DNA of 64,000 nucleotides from Gammaproteobacteria bacterium (GTDB lineage: Bacteria > Pseudomonadota > Gammaproteobacteria > Pseudomonadales > Azotimanducaceae). Location of the stretch: contig VXYL01000102.1 in assembly GCA_009846005.1 (NCBI GenBank), positions 1 through 64,000 on the forward strand, in the 5' to 3' direction. Under the pieces are notes generated by a model. The model saw only the letters and a program-made list of their open reading frames with translations. It was not told where the DNA came from and did no database searches. The translations under genes and the position numbers were made by a program. This document shows, in pieces, positions 34,135 to 42,541 of this stretch; the stretch's first letter is position 1, and each line of letters opens with the position of its first letter.

Positions 34135-35687
34135 GGTCGCATCGGGAACCGCGTGGGTCCCTTGAGTTCGTCGAGGCGGGGTTGGATCCAGTCGATCCAC
34201 CGGCATAGCACCGGGCGGGTTTCCCGGGGATCGATCAGCTCATGCACCGCAAAGGACTCGGCACGGGGATAGGGCGAGCGGGCGCTGCGCAGCCGGTCTT
34301 CGAGTTCCCGGCGTTTGGCATCGGGGTCTTCGGCGGCAGCGATCTCGCGGTGGAATGCGACCGCCACTCCGCCCTCCAGGGGCAATGCGCCGGACTCCAC
34401 GGACGGCCAGGCCAGCACGTAGTTGTCAGGGGCGTAGTGGGCGGCGGTGGCGACGCCGAAGCCCTTGTGGATCTGGATCGCTGCCCAAGGAATGCTCGCC
34501 TGGGCCGCCGCGGCAACGGCGGCCATTCCGTAGCGGATCGTGCCGTTGCGCTCGGCTTCCGGACCGATCATGAAGCCCGGTTGGTCGATGAAGTTGACGA
34601 TGGGAATGTGGAAGGTGTCGCACATCTCGACGAAGCGGCGGTACTTCTGGCCTGCCTCCGCCGTCATCGCGCCGGCGTAGACCCGGTTGTCGTTGGCCAG
34701 CACGCCGACCGGCTGTCCATCTAGACGGGCAAGTCCCGCGATCTGGCTTGCGCCGTACTCGGGGGCCAGTTCGAAGAACGAGTCCCGGTCCATGATCATG
34801 GCGAGGATCTCGCGCATGTCGAACGGCGCGTTGGAATCCCGCGGGATGGCGGTGAGAAGCTCCTCCTCCATGCGTTCTGGATCGTCGTGGCAGTCGACAC
34901 GCGGCGCTCGTTGGTGGACGCTGCCCGGGAGGTAGCTCAGGAACCGGCGGACTTGCCGGAACATGTCGTATTCGTCTTCGGCGACATTGTCGATGATGCC
35001 GCTCTTGGCGTGGATGTGGGCACCGCCTAGTTCGTCCTTGGTCAGGCTGACCCCGAGTGCGCGCTCGACCAGGGCCGGGCCGCCGATCATCACCTGCGCG
35101 GTGTGCCGGGTCATCACGGAGAAGTGGGAAGCCACGAGTCGGCCGGCCGGGAATCCGGCCACGGCGCCGGCGGCCATGGACACGACCGGCACCTCGCCCA
35201 TGGCGTCGGCGATGATCCGGAATCGGTGCGCGGAGTAGACGGGCTCCCCGACCGTCCCGCCGCGACGTCCGCCACCGCCCCTGACGCTGCCCCCGCCGCC
35301 TTCCAGGGAACGCACCAACGGCACCTTGTACTGCACGGCCAGATGCTCGGCGTAGACGCTTTTGCGCAGCCCCGCCGCGTTGGGCGAGCCGCCCTTCAAC
35401 GTGAAGTCCTCGCCGCCCACGACAACCCGGCGGCCCTCGATCCGACCGAAACCGACCACGTAGTTGGCCGGCACGAAACCGAGGAGCTTGTCGTTGTCGT
35501 CGTAGTCGGGAATGGCCGTGGCCTGACCCTGCTCCTGGAAGGTGCCGGGGTCCAGCACGCCGTCGATGCGCTCGCGGATGGTCAGCCGGCCCCGGGCGTG
35601 CTGCTTGGCGATCCCTTCCTTGCCGCCCTGCTGCTTCGCCAAGCGGCGACGGCGGTGGATTTCGCGGACTTCCTCTTCCCAGCTCAT
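34131..35687 (-). CDS. Acyl-CoA carboxylase, carboxyltransferase beta subunit
   Basis: A 518-residue carboxyltransferase of the PccB/MccB type, which moves the carboxyl group from biotin to an acyl-CoA. It shows the two crotonase-like halves. The N-terminal half has HARGRLTIRERIDGVLDPGTF and a glycine-rich stretch VRSLEGGGGSVRGGGGRRGG. The C-terminal half has FIDQPGFMIGPEAERNG and the helix ending GAMTAEAGQKYRRF. Length is normal. It lies 13 bp downstream of the biotinyl carrier gene and with it and the biotin carboxylase gene makes a complete three-subunit enzyme. The acyl substrate (propionyl-, methylcrotonyl- or geranyl-CoA type) cannot be fixed. The stop codon comes from repeat copy 4. 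Confidence 0.88.
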   Translation of the reverse strand: MSWEEEVREIHRRRRLAKQQGGKEGIAKQHARGRLTIRERIDGVLDPGTFQEQGQATAIPDYDDNDKLLGFVPANYVVGFGRIEGRRVVVGGEDFTLKGGSPNAAGLRKSVYAEHLAVQYKVPLVRSLEGGGGSVRGGGGRRGGTVGEPVYSAHRFRIIADAMGEVPVVSMAAGAVAGFPAGRLVASHFSVMTRHTAQVMIGGPALVERALGVSLTKDELGGAHIHAKSGIIDNVAEDEYDMFRQVRRFLSYLPGSVHQRAPRVDCHDDPERMEEELLTAIPRDSNAPFDMREILAMIMDRDSFFELAPEYGASQIAGLARLDGQPVGVLANDNRVYAGAMTAEAGQKYRRFVEMCDTFHIPIVNFIDQPGFMIGPEAERNGTIRYGMAAVAAAAQASIPWAAIQIHKGFGVATAAHYAPDNYVLAWPSVESGALPLEGGVAVAFHREIAAAEDPDAKRRELEDRLRSARSPYPRAESFAVHELIDPRETRPVLCRWIDWIQPRLDELKGPTRFPMRP

Positions 35688-35700
35688 GTGTGGGTTGGCC

Positions 35701-35922
35701 TCAGGTTTCGAGGATCGCGATGACCTGGTCCTCCTCGACGCCGTCCTCTTCCGCGACCCGGAGTTCCAAGACCGTTCCGGCTTCGGGTGCCTCCACGGGA
35801 ATCTCCATCTTCATCGACTCGAGGACAATCAACACGTCCCCGACGTCGACACGCGAACCGGCCTCCACTTCGACCTTCCATACGTTGCCGGTGACTTCGC
35901 TTTCGATTTCGACCCGTGCCAT
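35701..35922 (-). CDS. Biotinyl carrier domain protein (BCCP-like)
   Basis: A 73-residue stand-alone biotinyl domain. The biotin lysine is Lys38 in LESMKMEIP, with the matching hairpin Gly-Asp turn (VDVGDVLIVL) before it and the APEAGTV strand after. No N-terminal oligomerisation region is present, unlike AccB (about 155). It sits between the biotin carboxylase and carboxyltransferase genes and is the carrier that shuttles carboxybiotin between them. Confidence 0.9.
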   Translation of the reverse strand: MARVEIESEVTGNVWKVEVEAGSRVDVGDVLIVLESMKMEIPVEAPEAGTVLELRVAEEDGVEEDQVIAILET

Positions 35923-35955
35923 CGATTCCGGTTTCCCCCCAAAAGGAACGGGCGT

Positions 35956-37278
35956 TTATAGCAGATCGTCGAGCAGACCGGTATGTAGACGGCCGGCGAT
36001 GAACGGCTCCCTGCCGAGGACCCTTTCGAGCAGAGCCCTATTGGTGTCGATGCCTCGTATGTCGAATGCCTTGACGCCAACGAGCGTGCGACCGATGGCC
36101 TGCTCCCGGGTGGTGCCGGTGCCGATGACCTTGGCAAGCAGCGGATCGAAATACGGCGTTACCCACTGGCCTTCCGAATACCCCGACTCGACGCGCAGGC
36201 CGGTCATACGGGGCGGACGGTAGACCGTGAGCCGTCCGGTCGATGGCAGCATGCGCCGGGAGTCCTCCGCGTAGATCCGCGCTTCGACGGCATGGCCGTT
36301 CGCTTCGGGAGCGGCAGGGAGCACGTCGCCGAGCTTCTCGCCGGCGGCGATGCGGATCTGGGCTTCGACCAGATCGACGCCGGTGACCTCCTCCGTCACG
36401 CCGTGCTCGACCTGCAGGCGCGTGTTCACCTCCAGGAATCCGAATCCACCGTCGGCATACAGGGTCTCGACGGTGCCGATGCTGTCGTAGCCCGCGAGGG
36501 CGGTTGCGGCGAGCGCCTCGATCTCGGCCAGTCGGGTCCGGTCGAGACCGGGGGCGGGTGCTTCCTCGATGACCTTCTGGTGGCGGCGCTGCACCGAACA
36601 CTCGCGTTCCAGGACGCCCACCGTCGCGTCGCCGTCGCCGACCACCTGGAACTCGATGTGGCGTGGTTCGGCAAGCCAGGTCTCGAGGTAGACCCTGTCG
36701 TCGCCGAACGCATGCATGGCCTGGGCCCGCGCCGTCGCGAAGGCGTTGGCGAGTTCGGTCTCGGCGTCGACGCGGATCATCCCGATGCCGCCGCCGCCGG
36801 CAGCGGGTTTCAGGAGCACGGGGAAGCCGATGCGCCGCGCGGCATCGACCAGGGCTTCGACATCGTCGAGATCGTCGCTCCCGCTGTGCACGGGAAACCC
36901 GGCTTCGGCCATCGCCGCGCGGGATCGGGTCTTGTCGCCCAGGCGCTCGATCCAGCCCGGATCGGGACCGATGAAACCGAGACCGGCGTCGGCCACATCG
37001 CGAGCGAAGCTGGCGTTCTCGGCGAGGAAGCCGTAGCCCGGGTGCAGGGCGTCGCAACCGGCCTCGCGGGCGAGTTCGATCAGCCTGGCACCGTTCAAGT
37101 AGGTGTCGGTGGCGAGATACCCCGGCAGCCGGGCGGTGGTGGTGGCCTCGGCGAGATGCGGCGCGGCGCTGTCGATGTCGGCGTAGGCGGCCACGGTCTC
37201 GACGCCGAGCGCCTCGCAGGCACGCACAACTCGCCGAGCAGCCGTGGCGCGGTTGGCGACGAATACGCGGTCAAACAC
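35956..37278 (-). CDS. Biotin carboxylase subunit of acyl-CoA carboxylase
   Basis: A 440-residue ATP-grasp biotin carboxylase. It begins FDRVFVANRATAARRVVRAC (the family ANRGEIA segment, with Gly-Glu replaced by Ala-Thr), then HPGYGFLAENASFAR, the ATP lid KPAAGGGGIGM, the ERECSVQRRHQKVIEEAP carboxylation block, and EVNTRLQVEHGVTEEVTGVD. The last reads HGVTE where most members have HPVTE. All core motifs are present. It ends 34 bp ahead of the biotinyl gene. Its start overlaps the preceding small gene by 8 bp. Confidence 0.9.
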   Translation of the reverse strand: MFDRVFVANRATAARRVVRACEALGVETVAAYADIDSAAPHLAEATTTARLPGYLATDTYLNGARLIELAREAGCDALHPGYGFLAENASFARDVADAGLGFIGPDPGWIERLGDKTRSRAAMAEAGFPVHSGSDDLDDVEALVDAARRIGFPVLLKPAAGGGGIGMIRVDAETELANAFATARAQAMHAFGDDRVYLETWLAEPRHIEFQVVGDGDATVGVLERECSVQRRHQKVIEEAPAPGLDRTRLAEIEALAATALAGYDSIGTVETLYADGGFGFLEVNTRLQVEHGVTEEVTGVDLVEAQIRIAAGEKLGDVLPAAPEANGHAVEARIYAEDSRRMLPSTGRLTVYRPPRMTGLRVESGYSEGQWVTPYFDPLLAKVIGTGTTREQAIGRTLVGVKAFDIRGIDTNRALLERVLGREPFIAGRLHTGLLDDLL

Positions 37279-37615
37279 GGCTCGCGGCCTGTGCGTCCTG
37301 CAGTTCCCGCCAAGCGGTAGCGAAGCCGGCGATCTTGCTGCTCCGCGGTGTCCGGAGGCCGCGTTCCGCCGCGTCGAGGACGACTTCGACGATCGAACGG
37401 AGAACGTCCGGCGGCAGGTCGACGTTGAACATGTCGGTGGCCTCGCCGCCCTTGTGGTCGTCCGGCTTTGGGAAGGGCGCGCTGCTCAGGATCGTCATCA
37501 AGGCGGTACGGGTCTCGCCGGGAAGCAGCGTCGCCGTTTCCTCGAGCATCCAGCGGGACAACACGTCCGGCCGGTCGCACAGCGCCTTGTAGCTTTGCCA
37601 GTCGATGCCGACCAC
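37271..37615 (-). CDS. Hypothetical protein in the acyl-CoA carboxylase run
   Basis: A 114-residue soluble, helical protein of no recognised family. Visible segments include WQSYKALCDRPDVLSRWMLE, PPDVLRSIVEVVLDAAERGL and a basic RTPRSSKIAGF stretch. It lies 3 bp after the AICAR transformylase stop and overlaps the biotin carboxylase start by 8 bp, so it is clearly cotranscribed with both. A role linked to the carboxylase, or just carried along in the operon, is possible. Confidence 0.7.
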   Translation of the reverse strand: MVGIDWQSYKALCDRPDVLSRWMLEETATLLPGETRTALMTILSSAPFPKPDDHKGGEATDMFNVDLPPDVLRSIVEVVLDAAERGLRTPRSSKIAGFATAWRELQDAQAASRV

Positions 37616-37618
37616 CGA

Positions 37619-38764
37619 TCAGTGGTGGAACAGCCTCAGGCCCGTATGCACCATCGCGATGCCGTGTTCGCGGCACGCTTCGGCAACTTCGGCGTCCCGG
37701 GTCGAGCCGCCGGGCTGGGCGATGAACGAGACGCCGTGTCGGGCGGCGTGGTCGATGTTGTCACGGAACGGAATGAAGCCGTCGCTGGCCAGCGCGACGC
37801 CGTTGCATTCGGCTAGCCAGGCTGCGCGTTCGTCGGGGACCAGGGGCTGTGGTTCGTCGACCACAGCTTGGGTGAATCCGGTGCGTTCCCCGGGCGTGAG
37901 GTCGCCCTCGATGTAGCGTACGCGCCAGTTGATGCGTTCCTGGCGCCTGACCCCGGGACGGAACGCGATACCGAGTACTTTCGGATGCCGAGACAGGTGC
38001 CAGACATCCGCCTTGGCGCCGGCGAGCCTGGTGCAGTCGACACGCGACTGCTGGCCGGCCCCGATGCCGATCATCTGGCCGTCGAGGGCATAGCCGACGG
38101 AGTTGGACTGGGTGTACTTCAGGGTCACGAGCGCGAGCAACAGGTCGCGCTTCGCCGTGTCGGAGAGTTCGCCCCAGACGAGGTCGTCGAGATCGTCAAG
38201 CCTAAGCCGGCGGTCGTTGCGCTCCTGCGTCAGCGTGACGCCGAAGACTTGGCGCGATTCCACCGCAGGTGGCCGGTAGTCCGGATCGGTTTCGATCACC
38301 ACGAACGAGCCGCCCTTCTTCGCGGCGAGGGTGGCCAGCGTACCCTCCTCGAATCCGGGTGCCACGATCCCGTCGCTGACAACGCCTTTGAGATAGCCGG
38401 CGGAGGCCGCATCGACCGGGTGGGAAAGCGCCACGAAATCCCCGAAGGAGGACTTGGGATCGGCGCCCCGGGCGCGCACGTAGGCCGTGGCCAGCGGCGA
38501 CAGGTCTCGGCCGCCCACCTCGTAGACCCGCCTCAAGTCGTCTGAAAGCGGTACGCCGACGGCGGCGCCGGCGGGTGAGACGTGTTTGAAGGATGCCGCC
38601 GCGGGCGCGTCGAGGGCTTCGCTGAGTTCGGCGGCCAGTTGCCAGCCGTTGAGCGCATCGAGCATGTTGATCATCGACGGCGCGCCGTTCCGTACGCGCA
38701 CCGCGTCCGACTCGAACGCCGCCTGGGCCTGGTGCGGATTGCAGCCGTACTTGAGCGCCGGCAC
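37619..38764 (-). CDS. Stand-alone AICAR transformylase (PurH C-terminal type)
   Basis: A 381-residue phosphoribosylaminoimidazolecarboxamide formyltransferase, giving FAICAR from AICAR and 10-formyl-THF. It has the NPHQ start (CNPHQAQAAF), LDALNGWQLAAEL, the catalytic Lys60-His61 in FKHVSPAG, SFGDFVALS, and the C-terminal DGFIPFRDNID and IAQPGGSTRD blocks. The N-terminal IMP cyclohydrolase (MGS) domain of bifunctional PurH is absent, so another protein must close the ring. It lies in the same run as the acyl-CoA carboxylase genes, and purC is upstream beyond repeat copy 5. Confidence 0.88.
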   Translation of the reverse strand: MPALKYGCNPHQAQAAFESDAVRVRNGAPSMINMLDALNGWQLAAELSEALDAPAAASFKHVSPAGAAVGVPLSDDLRRVYEVGGRDLSPLATAYVRARGADPKSSFGDFVALSHPVDAASAGYLKGVVSDGIVAPGFEEGTLATLAAKKGGSFVVIETDPDYRPPAVESRQVFGVTLTQERNDRRLRLDDLDDLVWGELSDTAKRDLLLALVTLKYTQSNSVGYALDGQMIGIGAGQQSRVDCTRLAGAKADVWHLSRHPKVLGIAFRPGVRRQERINWRVRYIEGDLTPGERTGFTQAVVDEPQPLVPDERAAWLAECNGVALASDGFIPFRDNIDHAARHGVSFIAQPGGSTRDAEVAEACREHGIAMVHTGLRLFHH

Positions 38765-38794
38765 TTAGTAACCCCGCGGCGTGGCTAGGACCGC

Positions 38795-38872
38795 GTAGGG
38801 ACGGGGCTTGTCCCCGCCCGCAAAATGCGGCGCGACTGTTTCCGTGCGGGACGGGACAAGCCCGTCCCCTAC
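38795..38872. repeat. Dispersed palindromic intergenic repeat, copy 5
   Basis: Left hairpin GTAGGGACGGGGCTTGTCCC plus CGCCC; right hairpin GACGGGACAAGCCCGTCCCC ending TAC. It lies between purC and the AICAR transformylase gene, both minus strand, and might split or attenuate the purine run. Confidence 0.85.
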
Positions 38873-38915
38873 ACGAGTGTCCGACTCGGCGGACTCCCGG
38901 AGAACGTTCACGTTG

Positions 38916-39824
38916 CTATGCGAACAGTTCCCGGCCGGTCAGCTGCCGGTAGGCTTCGAGGTAGCGGCTCATCGTATTGGAGATGACGTCGTCGGGCAAC
39001 GCGGGTCCCGGTGGCGTCTTGTCCCAGCGCCCGTCCGCGACCAGGGTCTCTAGGTAGTTGCGCACGTACTGCTTGTCGAAGCTCGGCTGTTCGCCACCGG
39101 GCTGCCACTGGTCGGCGGGCCAGAATCGAGAGCTGTCGGGAGTGAAGATCTCGTCGATCAGGAGCGGTTCGTCGGTCCCGTCGACAACGCCGAACTCGAA
39201 CTTGGTATCGGCCAGAACGATGCCGCGGTCGCCGGCGTAGCCCCGCGCGAGCCGGTAGAGCGCCAGGGTTTTCTCTTGGAGCCAGAGCATGGTTTCCTCG
39301 CCGACGATCTCGGCACCCTCGGCGAAGCTGATGTTCTCGTCGTGCCCGGTGTCCGCCTTCGTGGAAGGCGTGAACAGCGGCGCCTCAAGCCGGTCGCCGT
39401 TGGTGAGTCCCTCGGGCAGATCGATGCCGCAGACCTGGCCGGTGTTCTGGTAGTCCTTCCATCCGCTGCCGGCGAGGTAGCCGCGGGCAATGCACTCCAC
39501 CGGCAGGACGCGGGTCTTTCGGCACAGCATGATGCGCCCATCGAGTAGATCCCGTTCTGTATCGGAGAGCCCCGGGACGTCCGCCGCGTCGGTGGAGATG
39601 AGGTGGTGATCGACAACCCCGGCGAAGTGGTCGAACCAAAACTTCGAGATCTGCGTGAGTACCACGCCTTTGCCGGCCGGGCCGTTTCCGAGCACCACGT
39701 CGAAGGCACTGACGCGGTCGGTGGCGATGATCAAGAGGGCCTCGCTGCCGTCCGGCATCGCTACGTCGTAGAGGTCGCGGACCTTGCCGCTGCGTTTGTT
39801 CGGGAGAGCGAGATTCGTCTCCAT
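38916..39824 (-). CDS. purC: Phosphoribosylaminoimidazole-succinocarboxamide synthase (SAICAR synthetase)
   Basis: A 302-residue PurC, joining CAIR and aspartate with ATP in purine synthesis. Motifs include KRSGKVRDLYD, DRVSAFDVVL, VECIARGYLAGSGWKDYQ, EAPLFTPSTKADTGHDENI and EIFTPDSSRFW. The length is that of the longer (yeast-like) form rather than the 237-residue E. coli form. ATG 39824 begins METNLALP; a start 6 codons upstream is less likely. Confidence 0.92.
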   Translation of the reverse strand: METNLALPNKRSGKVRDLYDVAMPDGSEALLIIATDRVSAFDVVLGNGPAGKGVVLTQISKFWFDHFAGVVDHHLISTDAADVPGLSDTERDLLDGRIMLCRKTRVLPVECIARGYLAGSGWKDYQNTGQVCGIDLPEGLTNGDRLEAPLFTPSTKADTGHDENISFAEGAEIVGEETMLWLQEKTLALYRLARGYAGDRGIVLADTKFEFGVVDGTDEPLLIDEIFTPDSSRFWPADQWQPGGEQPSFDKQYVRNYLETLVADGRWDKTPPGPALPDDVISNTMSRYLEAYRQLTGRELFA

Positions 39825-39872
39825 CACGAGTCTAGGCTGCACGTGTTCTCCGTTGTTCGGCCTGGTCGTAAC

Positions 39873-39901
39873 GGCTCGCCGTGCGGCTCCCGAGGCGAGC
39901 C
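39873..39901. repeat. Inverted repeat upstream of purC
   Basis: GGCTCGCC (39873-39880) and GGCGAGCC (39894-39901) form a perfect 8-bp stem with a 13-base loop, between the purC start and the 3' end of the unknown partner gene. No T run follows on either strand. It could be a terminator remnant, an operator or a palindromic element. Confidence 0.5.
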
Positions 39902-39980
39902 GCCCTTGGGAGGGGCAAGATTGCGTGACCGCGCGTCGTACTGCAAGACGCTGGCGCTATCGGACGGTATTGGGCTCGGT

Positions 39981-40475
39981 CTACCTATGGCGCGGGCGGA
40001 GAACACCGCCGTCGGTGACCCACAGATCGCCCCACCAGATCGGCAGGGCCTTGTCCTCGCGCCAGGAGGGGTCGGAGGAGAACTGATTGATCCAGTTCAC
40101 CACCAGGCCGCGCCGGACTCCGCACTCCCGCATCAATCGGGCCACCTCTCGGGGCGATGCGTCCGTGGTCACCATGAACTCGTTGCATTCCGCAGGCGAT
40201 AGCTGCGCGAAGAGTTCCCTCACCGCGTGCTTCTCCCAGTCCTCGATGCCGGCGATATCGTGTACTAGCTCCGTCAGCCGTTCGGCCGTCGGACAGCGCA
40301 TGCCCGCCATGTACGTGCCCACAACCCCGCGCACGCCCAATGGCCGGCGGATTCGATCCTCGAACGAGTCGGGAAGCCGATGGCCCATGCGTCGGTTGGC
40401 GATGGGGGAGTCGAACGTATGATCCTCGCAGACGTCGTAGCACACGACGTGTGCGATTTTCACGTCAGTGCCCAT
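39981..40475 (-). CDS. Unrecognised protein paired with the AbiEii-like nucleotidyltransferase
   Basis: A 164-residue protein that matches no family I recognise. It begins KIAHVVCYDVCEDHTFDS, followed by RRMGHRLPDSFEDRIRRPLG, then helical segments RLTELVHDIAGIEDWEKHAV and LSPAECNEFMVT, and ends with a Trp-rich stretch (LPIWWGDLWVTDGG). The ATG at 40475 overlaps the upstream nucleotidyltransferase gene by 11 bp, so translation is probably coupled. AbiEi antitoxins normally occupy this partner role and have an N-terminal winged helix, which is not evident here. Confidence 0.6.
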   Translation of the reverse strand: MGTDVKIAHVVCYDVCEDHTFDSPIANRRMGHRLPDSFEDRIRRPLGVRGVVGTYMAGMRCPTAERLTELVHDIAGIEDWEKHAVRELFAQLSPAECNEFMVTTDASPREVARLMRECGVRRGLVVNWINQFSSDPSWREDKALPIWWGDLWVTDGGVLRPRHR

Positions 40476-41232
40476 GTTTGCCGCGATCGTCAACGGCGAC
40501 GTCATGCGTCAACAGCGGTACGTACTCGAGATCGCTCTCCAGCATCCAAAGGACCTGCTGCCACACTTGGCTGGCGATGCGGTCGAATCTGGGTCTAACG
40601 AGTGCCAAGGGACGTGGCTGGTTTTCGCCTTCCGCCAGATCTCGATAGGCCGCGAGAGTGTTCCGCTTCATGTCGTCGGTCAGGGTGGACCAAGCGTAGG
40701 CCAGGTCGGTCGGGGCCAGGGTGCGCGCCACGGCGAAGTCGTAGGCGTCTCGTTCGGTCGCAAGGCGGTTCACGCCGAGACGGTTGTACATCTTCTTCGT
40801 CAGGATGTCCCTGGTGCTGCCGAGAATCACTCCGGTCTGGCATTCCGCCTCGTCGCGCGGATCGCCGTGGAACATCTCGGTTCCGACGAACGACACCGGG
40901 ACGTCTCCGATCATGAACTGAATGTGGTTCGTCCCGACCATGACCACGCTGTCTCTCGCGATGCCTCCGTCGCGGGCCAGTGCGTGCAGGTCCATGCGGA
41001 TAGCGTTGAAGTCCTTGAGGAACAAGGAGCCGGATCGTCCCGTCCCTGGCACGAAAGAAAAGTCCAGATCCGTGCTCGACCTATGGTGCCAGCGGGCCTC
41101 CAGCGCGGTGCCGCCACCCAAGCGCAAGTGCTCGATCGGCAACCACGCGGACAAGATGTCCACGGCGGTGCCCACTGCTCTCGCCGGGGCGGAATCGAGT
41201 CGCCGCCTGACGGGTTCAACGGTCATGGCCAA
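40465..41232 (-). CDS. AbiEii/AbiGii-type nucleotidyltransferase
   Basis: A 255-residue nucleotidyltransferase-fold protein. The key motif is GGGTALEARWHHRSSTDLDFSF (residues 39-60): the GG-T-AL helix start, then catalytic aspartates Asp55 and Asp57 in DLDF. A later RDILTKKMYNR segment with Lys and Arg, and a DAYDFAVA stretch, match AbiEii-type proteins, which act as toxins by transferring nucleotides to RNA. The start at 41232 is TTG, spaced 6 bp from GGAG in the end of the preceding gene; ATG 41226 is an alternative. It is only 3 bp downstream of the cystathionine gamma-synthase family gene. Confidence 0.72.
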   Translation of the reverse strand: MAMTVEPVRRRLDSAPARAVGTAVDILSAWLPIEHLRLGGGTALEARWHHRSSTDLDFSFVPGTGRSGSLFLKDFNAIRMDLHALARDGGIARDSVVMVGTNHIQFMIGDVPVSFVGTEMFHGDPRDEAECQTGVILGSTRDILTKKMYNRLGVNRLATERDAYDFAVARTLAPTDLAYAWSTLTDDMKRNTLAAYRDLAEGENQPRPLALVRPRFDRIASQVWQQVLWMLESDLEYVPLLTHDVAVDDRGKHGH

Positions 41233-41235
41233 GTG

Positions 41236-42474
41236 TTACTCCTCGGCGAACGCTTGCTCGAAATCGCCGAGCAGGTCTTCGATGTCCTCGATGCCGGTGG
41301 AGATCCGGATCAGCGAGTCGGCGATTCCCATGCTGGCGCGGCGCTCGGGTCCCATCTCGTAGTAGATCGTCTCGGCCACGGGGATCGCGAGGGTCCGGTT
41401 GTCGCCGAGGTTGCTGGACTTGATGGCCACATCGAGTCGATTCAGGAACGCAAAGGCGTCCAGTCCGCTGGCAAGCTCGAAGCTGAACAAGGCCCCGGGA
41501 TGGCGGAACAGCTTCATCGCCCGTTCGTGTTCGGGATGATCTGAGAGGCCGGGGTAGTAGACCCGAGCGACCTTGTCGTGGCGGTCCAGGAATTCGACGA
41601 GCGCTCTGGCGTTGGCGCACTGGCGCTCCTGGCGCAGGGCCAGGGTTTCGGCGCCGATGCCGAGGTGGAGCGCGGCCTGGGGCCCGAGGGTTGGGCCGAA
41701 GTCGCGCAGGCCTTTCTTGCGGACCTGCGTGATCGCCCACTTCGCCGGGTCGCCTCTCTTGTAGGTGTCCTGGATGTTGGGATAGGTCGACCAGTCAAAT
41801 TGACCCGTTTCGGTCAACGCGCCCCCGAGCGTGGTGCCGTGACCGCCGATGTACTTCGTCAGGCTGTTGACGATCAGGGAGGCTCCCACGTCGACGGGCT
41901 GGAACAGGTACGGCGACGTCATCGTGTTGTCCACGACGTAGACAAGGCCTTTTGCGCGGCAGAGTTCGCCGATGCCTTCGAGATCGGCGACCTGGGTGCG
42001 CGGGTTGGCGATCGTCTCGACGAACACGAGACGCGTGTCGGGGCGGATGGCTTCGGCGACCGCAGCCGTGCTGGTGGCATCCACGAAGGTCACGTCGATG
42101 CCGTGCAGGCCGAAGGTCTGGAACAGGCTGTTGGTGTTGCCGAACAGGAACGAACTGGAAACGAAGTGGTCGCCTTTGCGCAACAGCGCGAACAGCACCA
42201 TGCCGATGGCGGCCATGCCGGTGCCGAAGCAGACCGTGGCGACGCCCCGTTCCATGGCGTTGATCTTGGTCTCGAGCGCGCTGACGGTAGGGTTGACTTG
42301 CCGCCCATAGGAATACGCGGAACTGCGGCCCTGGAAGACGTCGGCGAGATCCTGGACGTCCTCGTAGCCGTACGCGACGGAGGTATGGATCGGCCTGTGC
42401 AGCGATCCGTGCTCGATGCCCCCCCGGCGGTCGGAGTGAACGATGGTGGTCGTGAAGCCCGGCATTGCTGACAT
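41236..42474 (-). CDS. Cystathionine gamma-synthase / O-acetylhomoserine sulfhydrylase family PLP enzyme
   Basis: A 412-residue Cys/Met-metabolism PLP enzyme. It has TVSALETKINAMERGVATVCFGTGMAA, VDNTMTSPYLFQPVDVG, the PLP lysine in SLTKYIGGHG, and a C-terminal SSNLGDNRTLAIP segment where the family has SLGGVESLxxxP. The active enzyme forms cystathionine or homocysteine from an activated homoserine. The ATG at 42474 is chosen; the frame extends further upstream without support. The MetR regulator at 4.1-5.1 kb might control it. It is 67 bp downstream of a NUDIX gene and 3 bp upstream of the AbiEii-like gene. Confidence 0.85.
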   Translation of the reverse strand: MSAMPGFTTTIVHSDRRGGIEHGSLHRPIHTSVAYGYEDVQDLADVFQGRSSAYSYGRQVNPTVSALETKINAMERGVATVCFGTGMAAIGMVLFALLRKGDHFVSSSFLFGNTNSLFQTFGLHGIDVTFVDATSTAAVAEAIRPDTRLVFVETIANPRTQVADLEGIGELCRAKGLVYVVDNTMTSPYLFQPVDVGASLIVNSLTKYIGGHGTTLGGALTETGQFDWSTYPNIQDTYKRGDPAKWAITQVRKKGLRDFGPTLGPQAALHLGIGAETLALRQERQCANARALVEFLDRHDKVARVYYPGLSDHPEHERAMKLFRHPGALFSFELASGLDAFAFLNRLDVAIKSSNLGDNRTLAIPVAETIYYEMGPERRASMGIADSLIRISTGIEDIEDLLGDFEQAFAEE

Positions 42475-42541
42475 CCGAGTGTGGGTAACGTTGGCGGGAC
42501 TATAACCTTCCTCGGGGCCTTCCCCGAAGGGACGGGAGGCG

